Source of the DNA: Nonomuraea gerenzanensis
GTDB lineage: Bacteria; Actinomycetota; Actinomycetes; Streptosporangiales; Streptosporangiaceae
Length of the DNA stretch: 64,000 nucleotides
Assembly (NCBI RefSeq): GCF_020215645.1
Contig: NZ_CP084058.1
Span: 7,688,001 to 7,752,000, forward strand
Direction of reading: 5' to 3'
Part shown: positions 1-12,552 of the stretch, piece after piece
Position numbering within the stretch: position 1 is the first letter of the stretch
Layout: each line of letters opens with the position of its first letter
Program-made: the position numbers and the translations under genes
The notes under the pieces: model-generated
The model's database searches: none
What the model was told of the DNA's origin: nothing
Seen by the model: the letters and a program-made list of their open reading frames with translations, nothing else

Positions 1-363
1 AGGCTGCCTGCTTCGATCCCCACTCCTTCTCGGTCACGGCCGCCGGGACCGGCGCGCAGCGACACGAGCGCGTCTCCGGCCGGCGGGCGGCACCCCTCGC
101 TCACTGCTGCCCGCTCCGGGGGAACGCGCCCGGGCAGCGCACCATGTCGCGGGCCAGGTGACGGGCCAGGTGGCGGGCCAGGTGGCGGGCCAGGTGGCGG
201 GCCAGGTGGCGGGCAGGTGGAGGCACGCCTGCCCGGACGGGCGGCCGTCGCGGGACGCGCAGGCCGAGGCTGCCGACGGGCGGGGCAGCGGGTTGCGGGT
301 GCCGGGTGATGTGTGATGTGGTGCCGCTCCTGAACCCCGCTCCGGCTCCAAGGAGGCCCTGTC
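1..363. other. Non-coding leader region before the AOR gene
   Basis: No convincing gene is visible here. The long reverse-strand reading frame that covers it runs on through the AOR gene and has the Arg/Pro/Gly-rich composition of a GC-rich shadow. The region holds a 12-bp tandem array (annotated separately) and, at its 3' end, the AGGAGG ribosome-binding site of the next gene at about 350-357. No clear -35/-10 pair stands out. Confidence 0.6.
151..220. repeat. 12-bp tandem repeat, five full copies plus a partial
   Basis: The unit is GGGCCAGGTGGC (the first copy has GAC at its end) and is repeated head to tail without interruption, then breaks off in a partial copy GGGCAGGTGG. It lies about 140 bp upstream of the AOR start codon. 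Read on the minus strand it would encode a TWPA repeat, but there is no supporting start, Shine-Dalgarno site or protein family, so it is treated as a simple DNA repeat. Confidence 0.9.
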
Positions 364-2139
364 ATGCCGTTCATGGTGGATGTGACCAGCGCGAACGTGA
401 CTACGGAATATCGCTCGGCGGAGCAGGGCCACTACGGCGGCACCATCCTGGGCCTGCGGCTGATGGCCGAGCGCACGCCGGCGGGGCTGGATCCGTTCGA
501 CCCGGCGGCCATGCTGTACGTGGCGGCCGGGACGCTGGGCGGGACTGCGGCTCCAGGGCTGGCCAAGGCGGTGTTCCTGGCGAAGTCGCCGCTGACGGGG
601 GTGGCCGGGGAGGCGCACGCGCTGGGGCCGTTCGCGGCGGGGATGCGCGAGGCGGGGGCGCAGGCGCTGGCCGTGCTGGGCAGGGCGCCGCGGCTGTCGT
701 ACCTGCTGATCCAGGGCGGCGAGGTGACGCTGCACGACGCGGGTGAGCTGCGCGGGCTCGGCACCGCCGCCACGACGGACGCGCTGCGGGCGCGGCACGG
801 CGCGCACGCGCACGTGGCGGCGATCGGGCCCGCCGGGGAGAACCTCGTGCGGTACGCGAGCGTGGTGACCGACCACGCCTACGCCGCCGGCCGGTACGGG
901 CTCGGCGCGGTCTTCGGCGCGAAGAACCTCAAGGCCGTCGTCTGCGCAGGGGACGCGCCCGCCGAGGTGGCCGCCCCGGGGACGATCGCCGCGCTGACGG
1001 CCTACTATCGCGACTCCCTGGCCACCAACCCGCTCGCCAGGCTCCAGGCCGGGCTGCCCGGCTTCGCGGGCTGGGCGGACGACCCGATCGCCCCCGGCTA
1101 CGCCTCGGTCCGCAACTTCTCGGTGCCCGGCGCACCCGGCCTGCGGGTCCCCTCGGCCCGCGACTACGACGGTCGCGCGGTCTCGGTCACGGGCTCCTGC
1201 CCGGGCTGCCCGAACGACTGCCTCAAGGTGTACGGGGACCGGTCCGGCGGGCTCGGGCAGGAGGCGTTCCTGTCGCTCGGCTGGAACCTCGGCATCGACG
1301 ATCTGGATGTGATCCTGGCGGCCAACGCCCGCTGCAACGACCTCGGCCTCGACGTGGTTTCGCTGGGCGGCACGCTGGCGTTCGCGATGGAGTGCGCCGG
1401 GCGCGGCCTGCTGCCCGGGGGGCCGGCGTTCGGGGACGCGGCGGCACTGCCCGGACTGATCGAGCAGGTGGCCACCCGGTCGGGGGCGCTGGGCGGCCTG
1501 CTGGCGGAGGGCTCGGCGCGGGCGGCGCGCAAGGTGGGGCGGCGCGCGGAGGCGTACGCGATGACGGTCAAGGGCGCGGAGCTGCCCTGCTTCGACCCGC
1601 GCCCGCAGCCCGGCATCGGCCTCGGCTACGCGCTGGCCCCCGGCGGCCCCCGCTACGACGCGCTGGAGCACGACCTCGACTTCGACCCGGTCGCCGGGCT
1701 GACGTACTGCTTTCCCGAGGCCGCCCGCGCCGGCGCCCTGCCCGCCCCCGCGCACGACCTGGACGAGGAGCGGGGCAGGCGCAGCGCCCGGCTGCTGCGG
1801 CTGTGGAGCGGCCTGGACGCGCTCAACCTGTGCGTCTTCGCCTCCACCCCGACCCGCCCGCTGACCATCGACCACCTGACCACCCTGGTGACGGCCGTCC
1901 TCGGCGAGCCGTTCACCCTGGAGGGCCTGCTGGCGGCGGGGCAGGAACGGCTGGACGGGCTGCGCGCGTACGCGCTGCGCGAGAGCGGCGGGCGGCTCGA
2001 CGAGGCGCTCCCTGACCGCCTGCACGAGGAGCCGATCACCGAGGGCCCGCACCGGGGCGCCGTCCTGGACCGGGCGGCGTTCGGGCGGGCCCGCGACGCG
2101 TTCCGCGCGGAGCTGGGGTGGGCGTCGCTGCCCGGTTGA
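364..2139 (+). CDS. Aldehyde ferredoxin oxidoreductase family protein
   Basis: This 591-aa protein has the layout of the AOR family: an N-terminal tungstopterin/molybdopterin-binding domain (about residues 1-200, with GGTILGLRL near the front) and a C-terminal region. The [4Fe-4S] ligand pattern is intact, with CPGCPNDC giving Cys279, Cys282 and Cys286, and the distant fourth ligand in LNLCVF (Cys490). Family members oxidise aldehydes to carboxylates in the cytoplasm and pass electrons to ferredoxin. The ATG is preceded by AGGAGG at a normal distance. No ferredoxin or pterin-cofactor gene lies next to it, so the electron partner is not visible. The substrate cannot be told from sequence; actinobacterial members are divergent from the archaeal enzymes. 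Confidence 0.88.
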   Translation: MPFMVDVTSANVTTEYRSAEQGHYGGTILGLRLMAERTPAGLDPFDPAAMLYVAAGTLGGTAAPGLAKAVFLAKSPLTGVAGEAHALGPFAAGMREAGAQALAVLGRAPRLSYLLIQGGEVTLHDAGELRGLGTAATTDALRARHGAHAHVAAIGPAGENLVRYASVVTDHAYAAGRYGLGAVFGAKNLKAVVCAGDAPAEVAAPGTIAALTAYYRDSLATNPLARLQAGLPGFAGWADDPIAPGYASVRNFSVPGAPGLRVPSARDYDGRAVSVTGSCPGCPNDCLKVYGDRSGGLGQEAFLSLGWNLGIDDLDVILAANARCNDLGLDVVSLGGTLAFAMECAGRGLLPGGPAFGDAAALPGLIEQVATRSGALGGLLAEGSARAARKVGRRAEAYAMTVKGAELPCFDPRPQPGIGLGYALAPGGPRYDALEHDLDFDPVAGLTYCFPEAARAGALPAPAHDLDEERGRRSARLLRLWSGLDALNLCVFASTPTRPLTIDHLTTLVTAVLGEPFTLEGLLAAGQERLDGLRAYALRESGGRLDEALPDRLHEEPITEGPHRGAVLDRAAFGRARDAFRAELGWASLPG

Positions 2140-2220
2140 ACGCAGGACATCTCCCGTCGCCGGGGGCGGCGAGCCGGCGACCTCAGGCCGCGACGACCTC
2201 GGCACGCTGCGCTCGCCGCG

Positions 2221-2885
2221 ATGGCCAGGGTGGATCGGGCCGTCGTCTCGCGGGTCGTCAACAAGAGCCCCACCCCGTCCACGCCGAGATCATCAAGGGC
2301 GCGGAGGCGGAGGCGGCCGCGCAGGGCTACGTGCTGGTCACCGGCAGCGCGACCGGCGCCGGGCCGGGCGAGTACATGGACCGTATCGGGCAGGGCCGCA
2401 TCGACGGGCTGCTGCTGGCAGGCACCGGCGACGACACCACGCTCACCCAGCAGCTCGACCAGGCCGCCATCCCGTGGCTGATGCCGACCAACCGCAGCAG
2501 GGGCGTCGAACGGTACGTCATCCTGGACGACCAGCGGGCCGCCGCCCTGGCCGTGGAGCACCTCGTGCGCCTCGGCCACCGCCGCATCGCCCACCTCGCC
2601 GGCCCGTCGCGGGCCGACACCGCCGCCCGCCGCTCGGCCGGCTACTCGGCGGCGATGCACGAGGCGGGCCTGCCGGAGGGTCCGATCGTGGCGACCGGCT
2701 ACACGCCCGCGGGCGGGGCGGGGGCCATGGCGCGGCTGCTGGCCGGCGACGACCGGCCGACGGCGGTCTTCGTGGCGAACGTGGCCTCGGCCATCGGGGC
2801 GATGGAGGGGATGCGGGCGGCCGAGGCGCTGGCCGGGCCGATCGAGCTGATCCGGCGCCGCTCCACCGTGCCCCCTGGACGATGA
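2221..2885 (+). pseudogene. Decayed LacI-family regulator (internal deletion, frameshift, C-terminal truncation)
   Basis: The first 17 codons (frame of 2221) give a piece of a LacI helix-turn-helix, RAVVSRVVNKSP. The frame then breaks near 2270-2280, and the next frame reads straight into the middle of a periplasmic-binding-type effector domain (AEIIKGAEAEAAAQGYVLV). The roughly 40-50 residues that normally join the two, including the hinge helix, are missing. The effector domain is recognisable up to GMRAAEALAGPIELI and then stops without the conserved last third (usually containing the DD-IG and TT-VRQP segments). With neither a complete DNA-binding domain nor a C-terminus it should not make a working repressor. 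An orphan LacI-type palindrome remains downstream at 3524-3543. Confidence 0.8.
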
Positions 2886-2914
2886 CTTCCACCGTCCGCG
2901 ATCGTCTACAGGTC

Positions 2915-3454
2915 ATGAGCAGACTCCTGTACTCGGTGACCATGTCGGCGGACGGCTTCATCGCCGGACCGGGCGGCGACATGTCGTGGCTGTCCGCCCA
3001 CCTCGGGCCGAACCCGGTGGCCGACGACCTCGTCGGCCGGATCGGCTCGCTCCTGGTCGGCAACCGCACCTTCCGCGGCGACGACCCGAACGCGGGCACG
3101 GACAAGGAGGGCGCGTTCGAGGGCGCCTGGCACGGCCCCCAGATCGTGCTGACCCACAACCTTCCCGGCACGCCGGTCCCCGGCGTGGAGTTCCACGACG
3201 ACCTGCCCGGCGCCGTCGCGGCGGCCAAGGCCGCGGCGGGCGGCAGGTACGTCAACGTGCTCGGCGCCGACGTCGCCCGGCAGTGCCTGGAAGCGGGCGT
3301 GCTGGACGAGGTGCTCACGATGGTGGCGCCGGTGTTCCTCGGCGACGGCGTGCGGCTCTTCGACCATCCCGGCGGCACGAACGTCAAGCTCGACCGCCTC
3401 AGCGTCAGCCACGTGCCGCATGCGGTGAACATCTGGTATCGCGTGCCGAACTGA
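2915..3454 (+). CDS. RibD C-terminal/DHFR-like family reductase
   Basis: The 179-aa protein begins MSRLLYSVTMSADGFIAGPGGDMSWL, the standard opening of the dihydrofolate-reductase-like domain shared with the RibD C-terminus (PF01872). It continues with the NADPH-site segments GSLLVGNRTF and GGRYVNVLGADVARQCLEAGVLDEV, the latter being the conserved helix and strand of the family. Such stand-alone proteins are small cytoplasmic NAD(P)H-dependent reductases, mostly of unknown substrate. The ATG at 2915 starts exactly where the family homology begins. It follows the decayed LacI gene by 30 bp, which suggests that the truncation upstream happened at its promoter edge. Confidence 0.85.
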   Translation: MSRLLYSVTMSADGFIAGPGGDMSWLSAHLGPNPVADDLVGRIGSLLVGNRTFRGDDPNAGTDKEGAFEGAWHGPQIVLTHNLPGTPVPGVEFHDDLPGAVAAAKAAAGGRYVNVLGADVARQCLEAGVLDEVLTMVAPVFLGDGVRLFDHPGGTNVKLDRLSVSHVPHAVNIWYRVPN

Positions 3455-3523
3455 GCCTCCCGGGCCGGGGGAACCGACCGGACCTGAGGGGCCGGCCGGC
3501 AGGGGACAACGCGGGCGCAGCGC

Positions 3524-3543
3524 TGATGTTAGCGTTAACATCA
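3524..3543. promoter_or_regulatory. Perfect 20-bp LacI-type operator palindrome
   Basis: TGATGTTAGCGTTAACATCA has 8-bp arms (TGATGTTA/TAACATCA) around GCGT and the central CG typical of LacI-family sites. It lies about 120 bp upstream of the GH43 promoter. A 13-base core, GTTAGCGTTAACA, recurs at 60400-60412 inside another transport gene. The cognate regulator is not certain; the decayed LacI gene at 2221-2885 is the nearest one. Confidence 0.7.
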
Positions 3544-3661
3544 CGACTGGAAAGCGGCCCGAACGTACGAACGCTGACAATGCCCTGTCAAGAGCCCGCC
3601 CACCGGGCACGCGCATCGCCGCACTTCGCACGTCCACCCGCATGTAACTTTCACAGCCGGG

Positions 3662-3691
3662 TTGACGCTCGCGGAAGAGCGCGCCTACATT
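3662..3691 (+). promoter_or_regulatory. Candidate promoter of the GH43 gene
   Basis: TTGACG (3662-3667) and TACATT (3686-3691) are separated by 18 bp, about 48 bp before the GH43 start codon. This is a plausible sigma-70/HrdB-type promoter for an actinomycete. Confidence 0.5.
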
Positions 3692-3738
3692 GCCTGCGAC
3701 GCACCGGCGCAGCGTCCGACCCACCCCGAGGAGGACTC

Positions 3739-4698
3739 TTGCGCCGCCTGTTCCGTCTCGCCGCCACCGCCGCCAGCGCGCTGGCGCTCATGGGCGCCTC
3801 GTTCGCCTACCCCAACCCCGGCCGGGTCACCGGTGACGTCGTCGTGCACGACCCCACCATGATCCGCACCTCGTCCGGGTACGTGCTGTACTCCACGCAC
3901 GGCTACCTGGAGGCCCGCACCTCCACCGACCGGATCACCTTCACCAGGGCCGGCTCCGCCTTCCGCACGCCGCCGTCGTGGTGGCGGACCTACTCCTCGG
4001 GCAACGACCCGTGGGCCCCGGACATCTCCCAGCAGGGCGGGAGATACCTGATGTACTACGCGGTCTCCAGCTTCGGCTCCAACAACTCCGCGATCGGCCT
4101 GGCCACCAGCTCCACCGGGCAGCCCGGCTCCTGGAGCGACCAGGGCATCGTCTACGCCACCACGACCGGCAACGACCACAACGCCATCGACCCGAACCTG
4201 CTCGTGGACGCCTCGGGCCGGTGGTGGCTGAGCTTCGGCTCGTACTGGACGGGCATCCGCATGATCCGGCTCGACCCCGCGACCGGCAAGCGGCACTCCT
4301 CCGACCGCACCCTCCACCACCTGGCCACCCGCCCCGACGCACCCTACGCGGTCGAGGCGCCCGACATCGTCCGGCACGGCTCCTACTACTACCTGTTCGC
4401 CTCCTACGACCGCTGCTGCGCGGGCCTCGACAGCACGTACAAGATCAAGGTCGGCCGCTCCACCAGCCCCACGGGGCCCTACACCGACCGCTCCGGCCGG
4501 TCGATGCTGAGCGGCGGCGGCACGATGGTGCTGGAGACCCACGGCGGCATCGTCGGGCCCGGCGGGCAGAGCGTGCTGTCCGACGTGGACGGCGACCTGC
4601 TCGTCTACCACTACTACGACGGCAACGCGAACGGCACGCCGAAGCTGGGGATCAACCTCATCGGCTGGGACTCGGCCGGCTGGCCGTACGTGTACTAG
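3739..4698 (+). CDS. Secreted GH43 arabinan endo-1,5-alpha-L-arabinanase
   Basis: The 319-aa protein has a short export signal (MRRLFRLAATAASALALMGASFA) followed by a single GH43 five-bladed propeller. The three carboxylates are in place: general base Asp37 in VVHDPTMI, Asp151 in AIDPNLL, and general acid Glu206 in AVEAPDIV. YYYLFASYDRCCAGLDSTYKI is characteristic of the endo-arabinanase subgroup (AbnA-like) rather than of xylosidases. It should cut alpha-1,5-arabinan outside the cell and feed the sugar loci nearby. The start is TTG, chosen because GAGGAGG sits 4 nt in front of it and the signal peptide begins there. A LacI operator lies upstream, so induction by a pectin-derived sugar is likely. 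Confidence 0.9.
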   Translation: MRRLFRLAATAASALALMGASFAYPNPGRVTGDVVVHDPTMIRTSSGYVLYSTHGYLEARTSTDRITFTRAGSAFRTPPSWWRTYSSGNDPWAPDISQQGGRYLMYYAVSSFGSNNSAIGLATSSTGQPGSWSDQGIVYATTTGNDHNAIDPNLLVDASGRWWLSFGSYWTGIRMIRLDPATGKRHSSDRTLHHLATRPDAPYAVEAPDIVRHGSYYYLFASYDRCCAGLDSTYKIKVGRSTSPTGPYTDRSGRSMLSGGGTMVLETHGGIVGPGGQSVLSDVDGDLLVYHYYDGNANGTPKLGINLIGWDSAGWPYVY

Positions 4699-4737
4699 AG
4701 CACGTAGCTCTCGGCGGCGGTCAGGCTCCAGGCCGTA

Positions 4738-4766
4738 GGCGGCGGATCCTCCTGGGTCCCGCCGCC
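4738..4766 (+). terminator. GC-rich hairpin after GH43
   Basis: GGCGGCGG (4738-4745) pairs with CCGCCGCC (4759-4766) across a 13-nt loop, 40 bp after the GH43 stop codon. There is no U-tract, as is common in actinomycetes, so termination is likely but not certain. Confidence 0.4.
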
Positions 4767-4855
4767 CGCGGCGCCGCCGTGGGCAGAGTTCGGGGCCCGG
4801 GGAGGCGGGTGACGCCCCGCGCGTCCTGATGTTTCGGCCATCCCAATCGAGGCCA

Positions 4856-4901
4856 TTGACATCCCCACAAACCGGACTTTAGCGTGGTGCGAAACGTTTC
4901 G
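4856..4901 (+). promoter_or_regulatory. Promoter and LacI operator of the GH42-GH31-GH1 operon
   Basis: TTGACA (4856-4861) is followed after 16-17 bp by TTTAGC/TTAGCG (4878-4884), then by the perfect palindrome CGAAACGTTTCG (4890-4901) at about the transcription start. A half-site-like GTTTCGGCC occurs upstream at 4831-4839. The palindrome lies 29 bp before the LacI gene that heads the operon, which suggests autoregulation. Confidence 0.65.
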
Positions 4902-4929
4902 GCCCGCCGTACCGGCCCCCCGGAGTCCC

Positions 4930-5955
4930 ATGACCTCGCTTCGTGACGTGGCCGAGCGCGCCCAGGTCGCCGTGAGCACCGCGTCCGCCGCGCTCAACGG
5001 CACCCGCCCGGTGGCCGCGGCGACCAGGCGGCGGGTCGAGCGGGCGGCGGCCGACCTCGGTTACCGTCCCAACCTGCTGGCCCGGGGCCTGCAGAGCAAG
5101 CGCACCCGCATCCTGGCCCTGCTGTTCCCCGCGCCGCGCGGCGGTTTCGGGCTGACCGAGATGGAGTTCGCCACCGGCGCCGCCGAGGCGGCCGGGGAGC
5201 TGGGCCATCACCTGCTGCTGTCCCCCGAGAGCGCCGACCCCATCGAGGAGTTGCGGCACCTCACCGGCCTGGGGCTGGTGGACGGGGTGCTGCTGATGGA
5301 GGTCGGGATGGAGGACGAGCGGACGGCGTTCCTGGCGGCGGCCGGGGTGCCGTTCGCGATGATCGGGCGGACGCGGGAGCCGGGCACGATCGACTACGCC
5401 GACATCGACTTCGCCGCCACCGCCAGGCAGGCGGTGGCGCACGTGGCCGGGCTGGGGCATCGCAAGCTGGCCCTGTTCGGCCTGGCGCGAGGCGCGCACA
5501 CGGCCTGGTACGGGCCCGCCGTCCGCGCCGGGGAGGAGTTCGCCGGGGCCGCGCGCGAGCAGGGGCTCGCCTACGTGGACGGCTTCCGCCCCGGCTCCGC
5601 CGAGGAGGGCGGCCGGGCGTTCGAGGACCTGCTCGACGCCCATCCGGACGTGACGGCGCTGGCCGTGATGGACGACCGCGCGGCAGCCGGCGTGATCGCG
5701 GCCGTGGCGCGGCGCGGCCTGCGCATCCCGGAGGACCTGACGCTGCTGCTGGTGCTGTCGTCGGCGCGGGTGGCCGAGATGTTCCACCCCCGGCTCACCA
5801 CGCTGGAACCGCCCAGCACGGAGCTGGGCCGGCTCGGCGCCCGCATGCTCATTGACCGGTTGCGGGGTGGCGGGCCGCCGCAGCAGCGGCTCGTGCCCTG
5901 CCGTCTGGTGGTCGGGGACAGCTCCGCGCCACCGCGTGAAGGGGGCGGATCTTGA
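4930..5955 (+). CDS. LacI-family transcriptional regulator of the first glycan operon
   Basis: The 341-aa protein has an N-terminal helix-turn-helix (SLRDVAERAQVAVSTASAAL, residues 3-22) and hinge helix (RRRVERAAADLGYRPNLLARGL). A periplasmic-binding-like effector domain follows, to about residue 330. The usual SxxTVS recognition helix is here VAVSTASAALNG. The gene heads an operon with three intracellular glycoside hydrolases, and its stop overlaps the GH42 start by 4 nt (TTGA). The palindrome CGAAACGTTTCG in its own promoter is the obvious binding site, so it probably represses the operon until an oligosaccharide or sugar phosphate binds. The effector domain departs from the common LacI sequence near its end (LTLLLVLSSARVAEMFHPRL), so the inducer cannot be guessed. 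Confidence 0.88.
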   Translation: MTSLRDVAERAQVAVSTASAALNGTRPVAAATRRRVERAAADLGYRPNLLARGLQSKRTRILALLFPAPRGGFGLTEMEFATGAAEAAGELGHHLLLSPESADPIEELRHLTGLGLVDGVLLMEVGMEDERTAFLAAAGVPFAMIGRTREPGTIDYADIDFAATARQAVAHVAGLGHRKLALFGLARGAHTAWYGPAVRAGEEFAGAAREQGLAYVDGFRPGSAEEGGRAFEDLLDAHPDVTALAVMDDRAAAGVIAAVARRGLRIPEDLTLLLVLSSARVAEMFHPRLTTLEPPSTELGRLGARMLIDRLRGGGPPQQRLVPCRLVVGDSSAPPREGGGS

Positions 5956-7951
5956 CGCTCGGGTTGCACACGGTCACCGAGGGCCGCGGGCTGCTTTTCG
6001 GCGGGGACTACAACCCCGAGCAGTGGCCGGAGGAGGTGTGGGAGCAGGACGCGAAGCTGATGCGGGACGCCGGCGTGAACCTGGTCACGGTCGGCGTGTT
6101 CAGCTGGGCGCGGCTGGAGCCGGAGCCCGGCAGCTACGACTTCGGCTGGCTCGACCGGGTGCTCGACCTGATGAGCGGGCACGGGATCGCGGTGGACCTG
6201 GCCGTCCCGACGGCCTCGCCGCCGCCGTGGCTGGGGCACCGCTGGCCGGAGACGCTGCCGGTGGACGAGGGCGGGCACCGGCTCTGGTACGGCTCGCGCA
6301 ACCAGTTCTGCCCTTCTTCGGGCCCGTATCGGGAGCGCTCCCAGTCGATCACCACCGCGCTGGCCGGGCGCTACGCCGGCCATCCGGCACTGGCGATGTG
6401 GCACGTGGGCAACGAGTACGGCGAGGTCTGCCACTGCGACGCCTCCGCCGCCGCGTTCCGCGCCTGGTTGCGGGAGCGCTACGGCGACCTGGCCACGCTC
6501 AACCAGGCGTGGGGCACCACGTTCTGGAGCCAGGGCTACAGCGAGTGGGCCGAGGTGGTGCCGCCGCGCCGCGCCCCGTACCTCATCAACCCCACCCAGC
6601 GCCTCGACTGGTGGCGCTTCTGCTCCGGCGAGTTGCTCGCCCACTTCCGCGAGCAGCGCGACATCCTGCGCGCGCACACCCCGGGCGTCCCCGTCACCAC
6701 GAACTTCATGGGTTTCTTCAAGCGGGTGGACTACTGGTCGTTCGCCGGCGAGCAGGACGTCGTCTCCAACGACTGCTACCCCGAGCCGGGCAACCCGCTC
6801 ACCCCGGCCAGGACGGCGCTCACCCACGACCTGATGCGCGGTCTGTCGGGCGGCCGGCCGTGGCTGCTGATGGAGCAGTCCACCAGCGCCGTCAACTGGC
6901 GCGCGCACAACCTGCCCAAGCCGCCCGGCCAGCTCAGGCTGGAGTCGCTGCAGGCGCTCGCGCGGGGCGCGGACGGACTGTGTTACTTCCAGTGGCGGGC
7001 CTCCCGGTTCGGCGCCGAGCGCTTCCACGCCGCGATGGTGCCGCACGCGGGCGCGGACACGCGGCTGCACGCCGAGGTGCGCGCGCACGGGCAGGAGCTG
7101 CGCGGGCTCGCCGGGGTGGCGGGCGAGCCGGTGCCCGCGCGGGTGGCGATGGTGTTCGGCTGGGAGAGCTGGTGGGCGCTGGAGGAGCGCGGCAGGCCCA
7201 GCGACCGGCTCAACGCCGTGGACCAGTTGCTGAGCTACTACGTGCCGTTCTTCGAGCGCGGGGTGAGTGTGGACGTGGTGCCGCCTGACGCGGACCTGCC
7301 GGCGTACGCGCTGGTCGTGGCGCCGAATCTGTTCCTGCTCGGCGACCGCGAGGCCGCGGCGCTGACCGCGTACGTGGACGGCGGCGGCGTGCTGGTGGTC
7401 GGGCCGTTCTCGGGGGTCGTGGACCCGAACGCGCACGTGCGGACCGGGCGGTTCCCCGTGCCGCTGCGCGAGGTGCTGGGCGCCTCCGGCGAGGAGTGGC
7501 TGCCCGCGCCCGGCCCGGTGGCCTGCCGGTGGGAGGGCGGGGCGCCGTTCGAGGCGCAGACCTGGACCGAGCTGCTGCGCGCCGAGGGCGCCGAGGCGGT
7601 GGCCGAGTTCACCGAGGGCGACCTGGCCGGGCGGCCGGCGATCCTGCGGCACCGCTCCGGGGCGGGCGTCGCCTGGTACGTGGGCACCATGCCCGAGCCC
7701 GCCGCGCTGGTGAGCCTGGCGGGGCGGGTGCTGGCCGACGCGGGCGTGACCGGCGTGCTGGACGGCCTGCCGCCCGGCGTCGAGGCGGTGCGCCGCGGCG
7801 AGGTGCTGTTCCTGCTCAACCACGGCGCCGCCACGGTACGCGTGCCGGTCCCCGGGCCGGGCGTGGACCTGCTGACCGGCTCCCCCGCCGAGGGCCACGT
7901 CACGCTGGCTCCGCGCGCCGTCGTCGCCCTGCGCCCGGAGGTGCCGGCGGC

Positions 7952-7955
<4 letters not shown>
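5952..7955 (+). CDS. GH42 beta-galactosidase
   Basis: The 667-aa protein starts with GGDYNPEQWPEEVWEQD, the signature opening of GH42. The acid/base is Glu155 (HVGNEYG) and the nucleophile Glu308 (LLMEQST). The TIM barrel is followed by the trimerisation domain (about 390-600) and a small C-terminal beta domain. There is no signal peptide, so it acts on imported galacto-oligosaccharides or galactosides. The start is TTG, overlapping the LacI stop codon and preceded by a purine-rich AAGGGGG stretch. Its partners are an alpha-xylosidase and a beta-glucosidase, which together fit breakdown of galactosylated xyloglucan fragments. A second GH42 at 17221-19206 serves the galactan locus. Confidence 0.92.
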
Positions 7956-11627
<3,672 letters not shown>

Positions 11628-11630
11628 CGG

Positions 11631-12464
11631 CTACGGCTTGCGGGCCACGCCTCCCACGAAGGTGTGGTACGTGATGCCCGGCGCGGCCTGGTGGTCACCG
11701 GTCTCCGGACGCCATTCGGGGAGCGGCACCAGGCCGGGCTCCAGCAGCTCCAGCCCGTCGAAGTAGGCGAGGATCTCCGCGCGGGTGCGCCACCGGCCGG
11801 TGCCGAGGTGCTCGTTGAACAGCTTCTCCGCGGTGAAGGCCTGCTGCGACACCTCGGGGTGGGCCTCCATCGGGTTGTGGAAGTGCGAGATCACCACGTG
11901 GCTGCCCGAGGGCAGCGGGCGGAGGAGCCTGGCCGCGATGCCGGCCGGGTCCTCCTCGTCCTTCAGGTGGTGCAGGATGGCGAACAGCAGCAGCCCGACC
12001 GGCTCACCGAGGTCGATGAGGGCGCGGGTGCGCGGGTCGTCGAGGATCTTCTCGGGCTCGCGGGCGTCGGCGTCGACGATCGCGGTGGTCTCGTCCACGG
12101 CCAGCAGGGCCCGGCCGTGGGCGAGCACGATCGGGTCGTGGTCGACGTAGACGACGTGCGCGCCGGGGGCGACGGCCTGGGCGACCTCGTGCACGTTGCC
12201 CTGCGTGGGCAGGCCGGAGCCGACGTCCAGGAACTGGCGGATGCCGGCGTCAGCCGCCAGGTAGCGCACGGTGCGGCGGAGGAACTCCCGGTTGGCCAGG
12301 GCGGCCTCGGGCGCGTCCGGCGCGATCTGCAGCGCCGCCTGCGCCACGTGCCGGTCGATCTCGTAGTTGTCCTTCCCGCCGAGCATGTAGTCGTAGACGC
12401 GGGCGACGCTCGGCTTGGTGGTGTCTATCCCGCTGGGCGCGCTTTCCTGCTCGCTTCCGGACAC
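11631..12464 (-). CDS. PF04672-family SAM-dependent methyltransferase (copy 1)
   Basis: This 277-aa protein belongs to the actinobacterial methyltransferase family formerly called DUF574. It shows the family N-terminus (KPSVARVYDYMLGGKDNYE, residues 17-35), SAM motif I (FLDVGSGLPTQGN, 78-90) and the acidic residue after strand 2 (VVYVDHDPIVLAHG). LLLFAILHHLKDEE and YFDGLELLEPGLVPLPEWRP complete the pattern. Substrates of the family are unknown; many copies occur per genome in Streptosporangiales. A close homologue of exactly the same length lies in the opposite orientation at 23586-24419. The gene converges on the GH1 gene with a 3-nt gap. Confidence 0.88.
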   Translation of the reverse strand: MSGSEQESAPSGIDTTKPSVARVYDYMLGGKDNYEIDRHVAQAALQIAPDAPEAALANREFLRRTVRYLAADAGIRQFLDVGSGLPTQGNVHEVAQAVAPGAHVVYVDHDPIVLAHGRALLAVDETTAIVDADAREPEKILDDPRTRALIDLGEPVGLLLFAILHHLKDEEDPAGIAARLLRPLPSGSHVVISHFHNPMEAHPEVSQQAFTAEKLFNEHLGTGRWRTRAEILAYFDGLELLEPGLVPLPEWRPETGDHQAAPGITYHTFVGGVARKP

Positions 12465-12552
12465 TTCGGGCTCCTCGCTGGATCAGGGGGTCAGCGCGAT
12501 GATCCTAAAGTGGAGCACCAGGTCCAGGCGGGAATTTCAGGAGGATTTAAGA

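Noticed and set aside
1..35. TTCGATCCCCAC resembling a tRNA T-loop
   Set aside because: The flanking bases do not form a T-stem and no acceptor or anticodon arm is visible.
34..2205. Very long reverse-strand frame opposite the AOR gene
   Set aside because: Arg/Pro/Gly-rich composition, no ribosome-binding site or family match; a typical antisense shadow in GC-rich DNA. Many similar long shadows (for example opposite 17221-19206 and 53730-56306) were rejected for the same reason.
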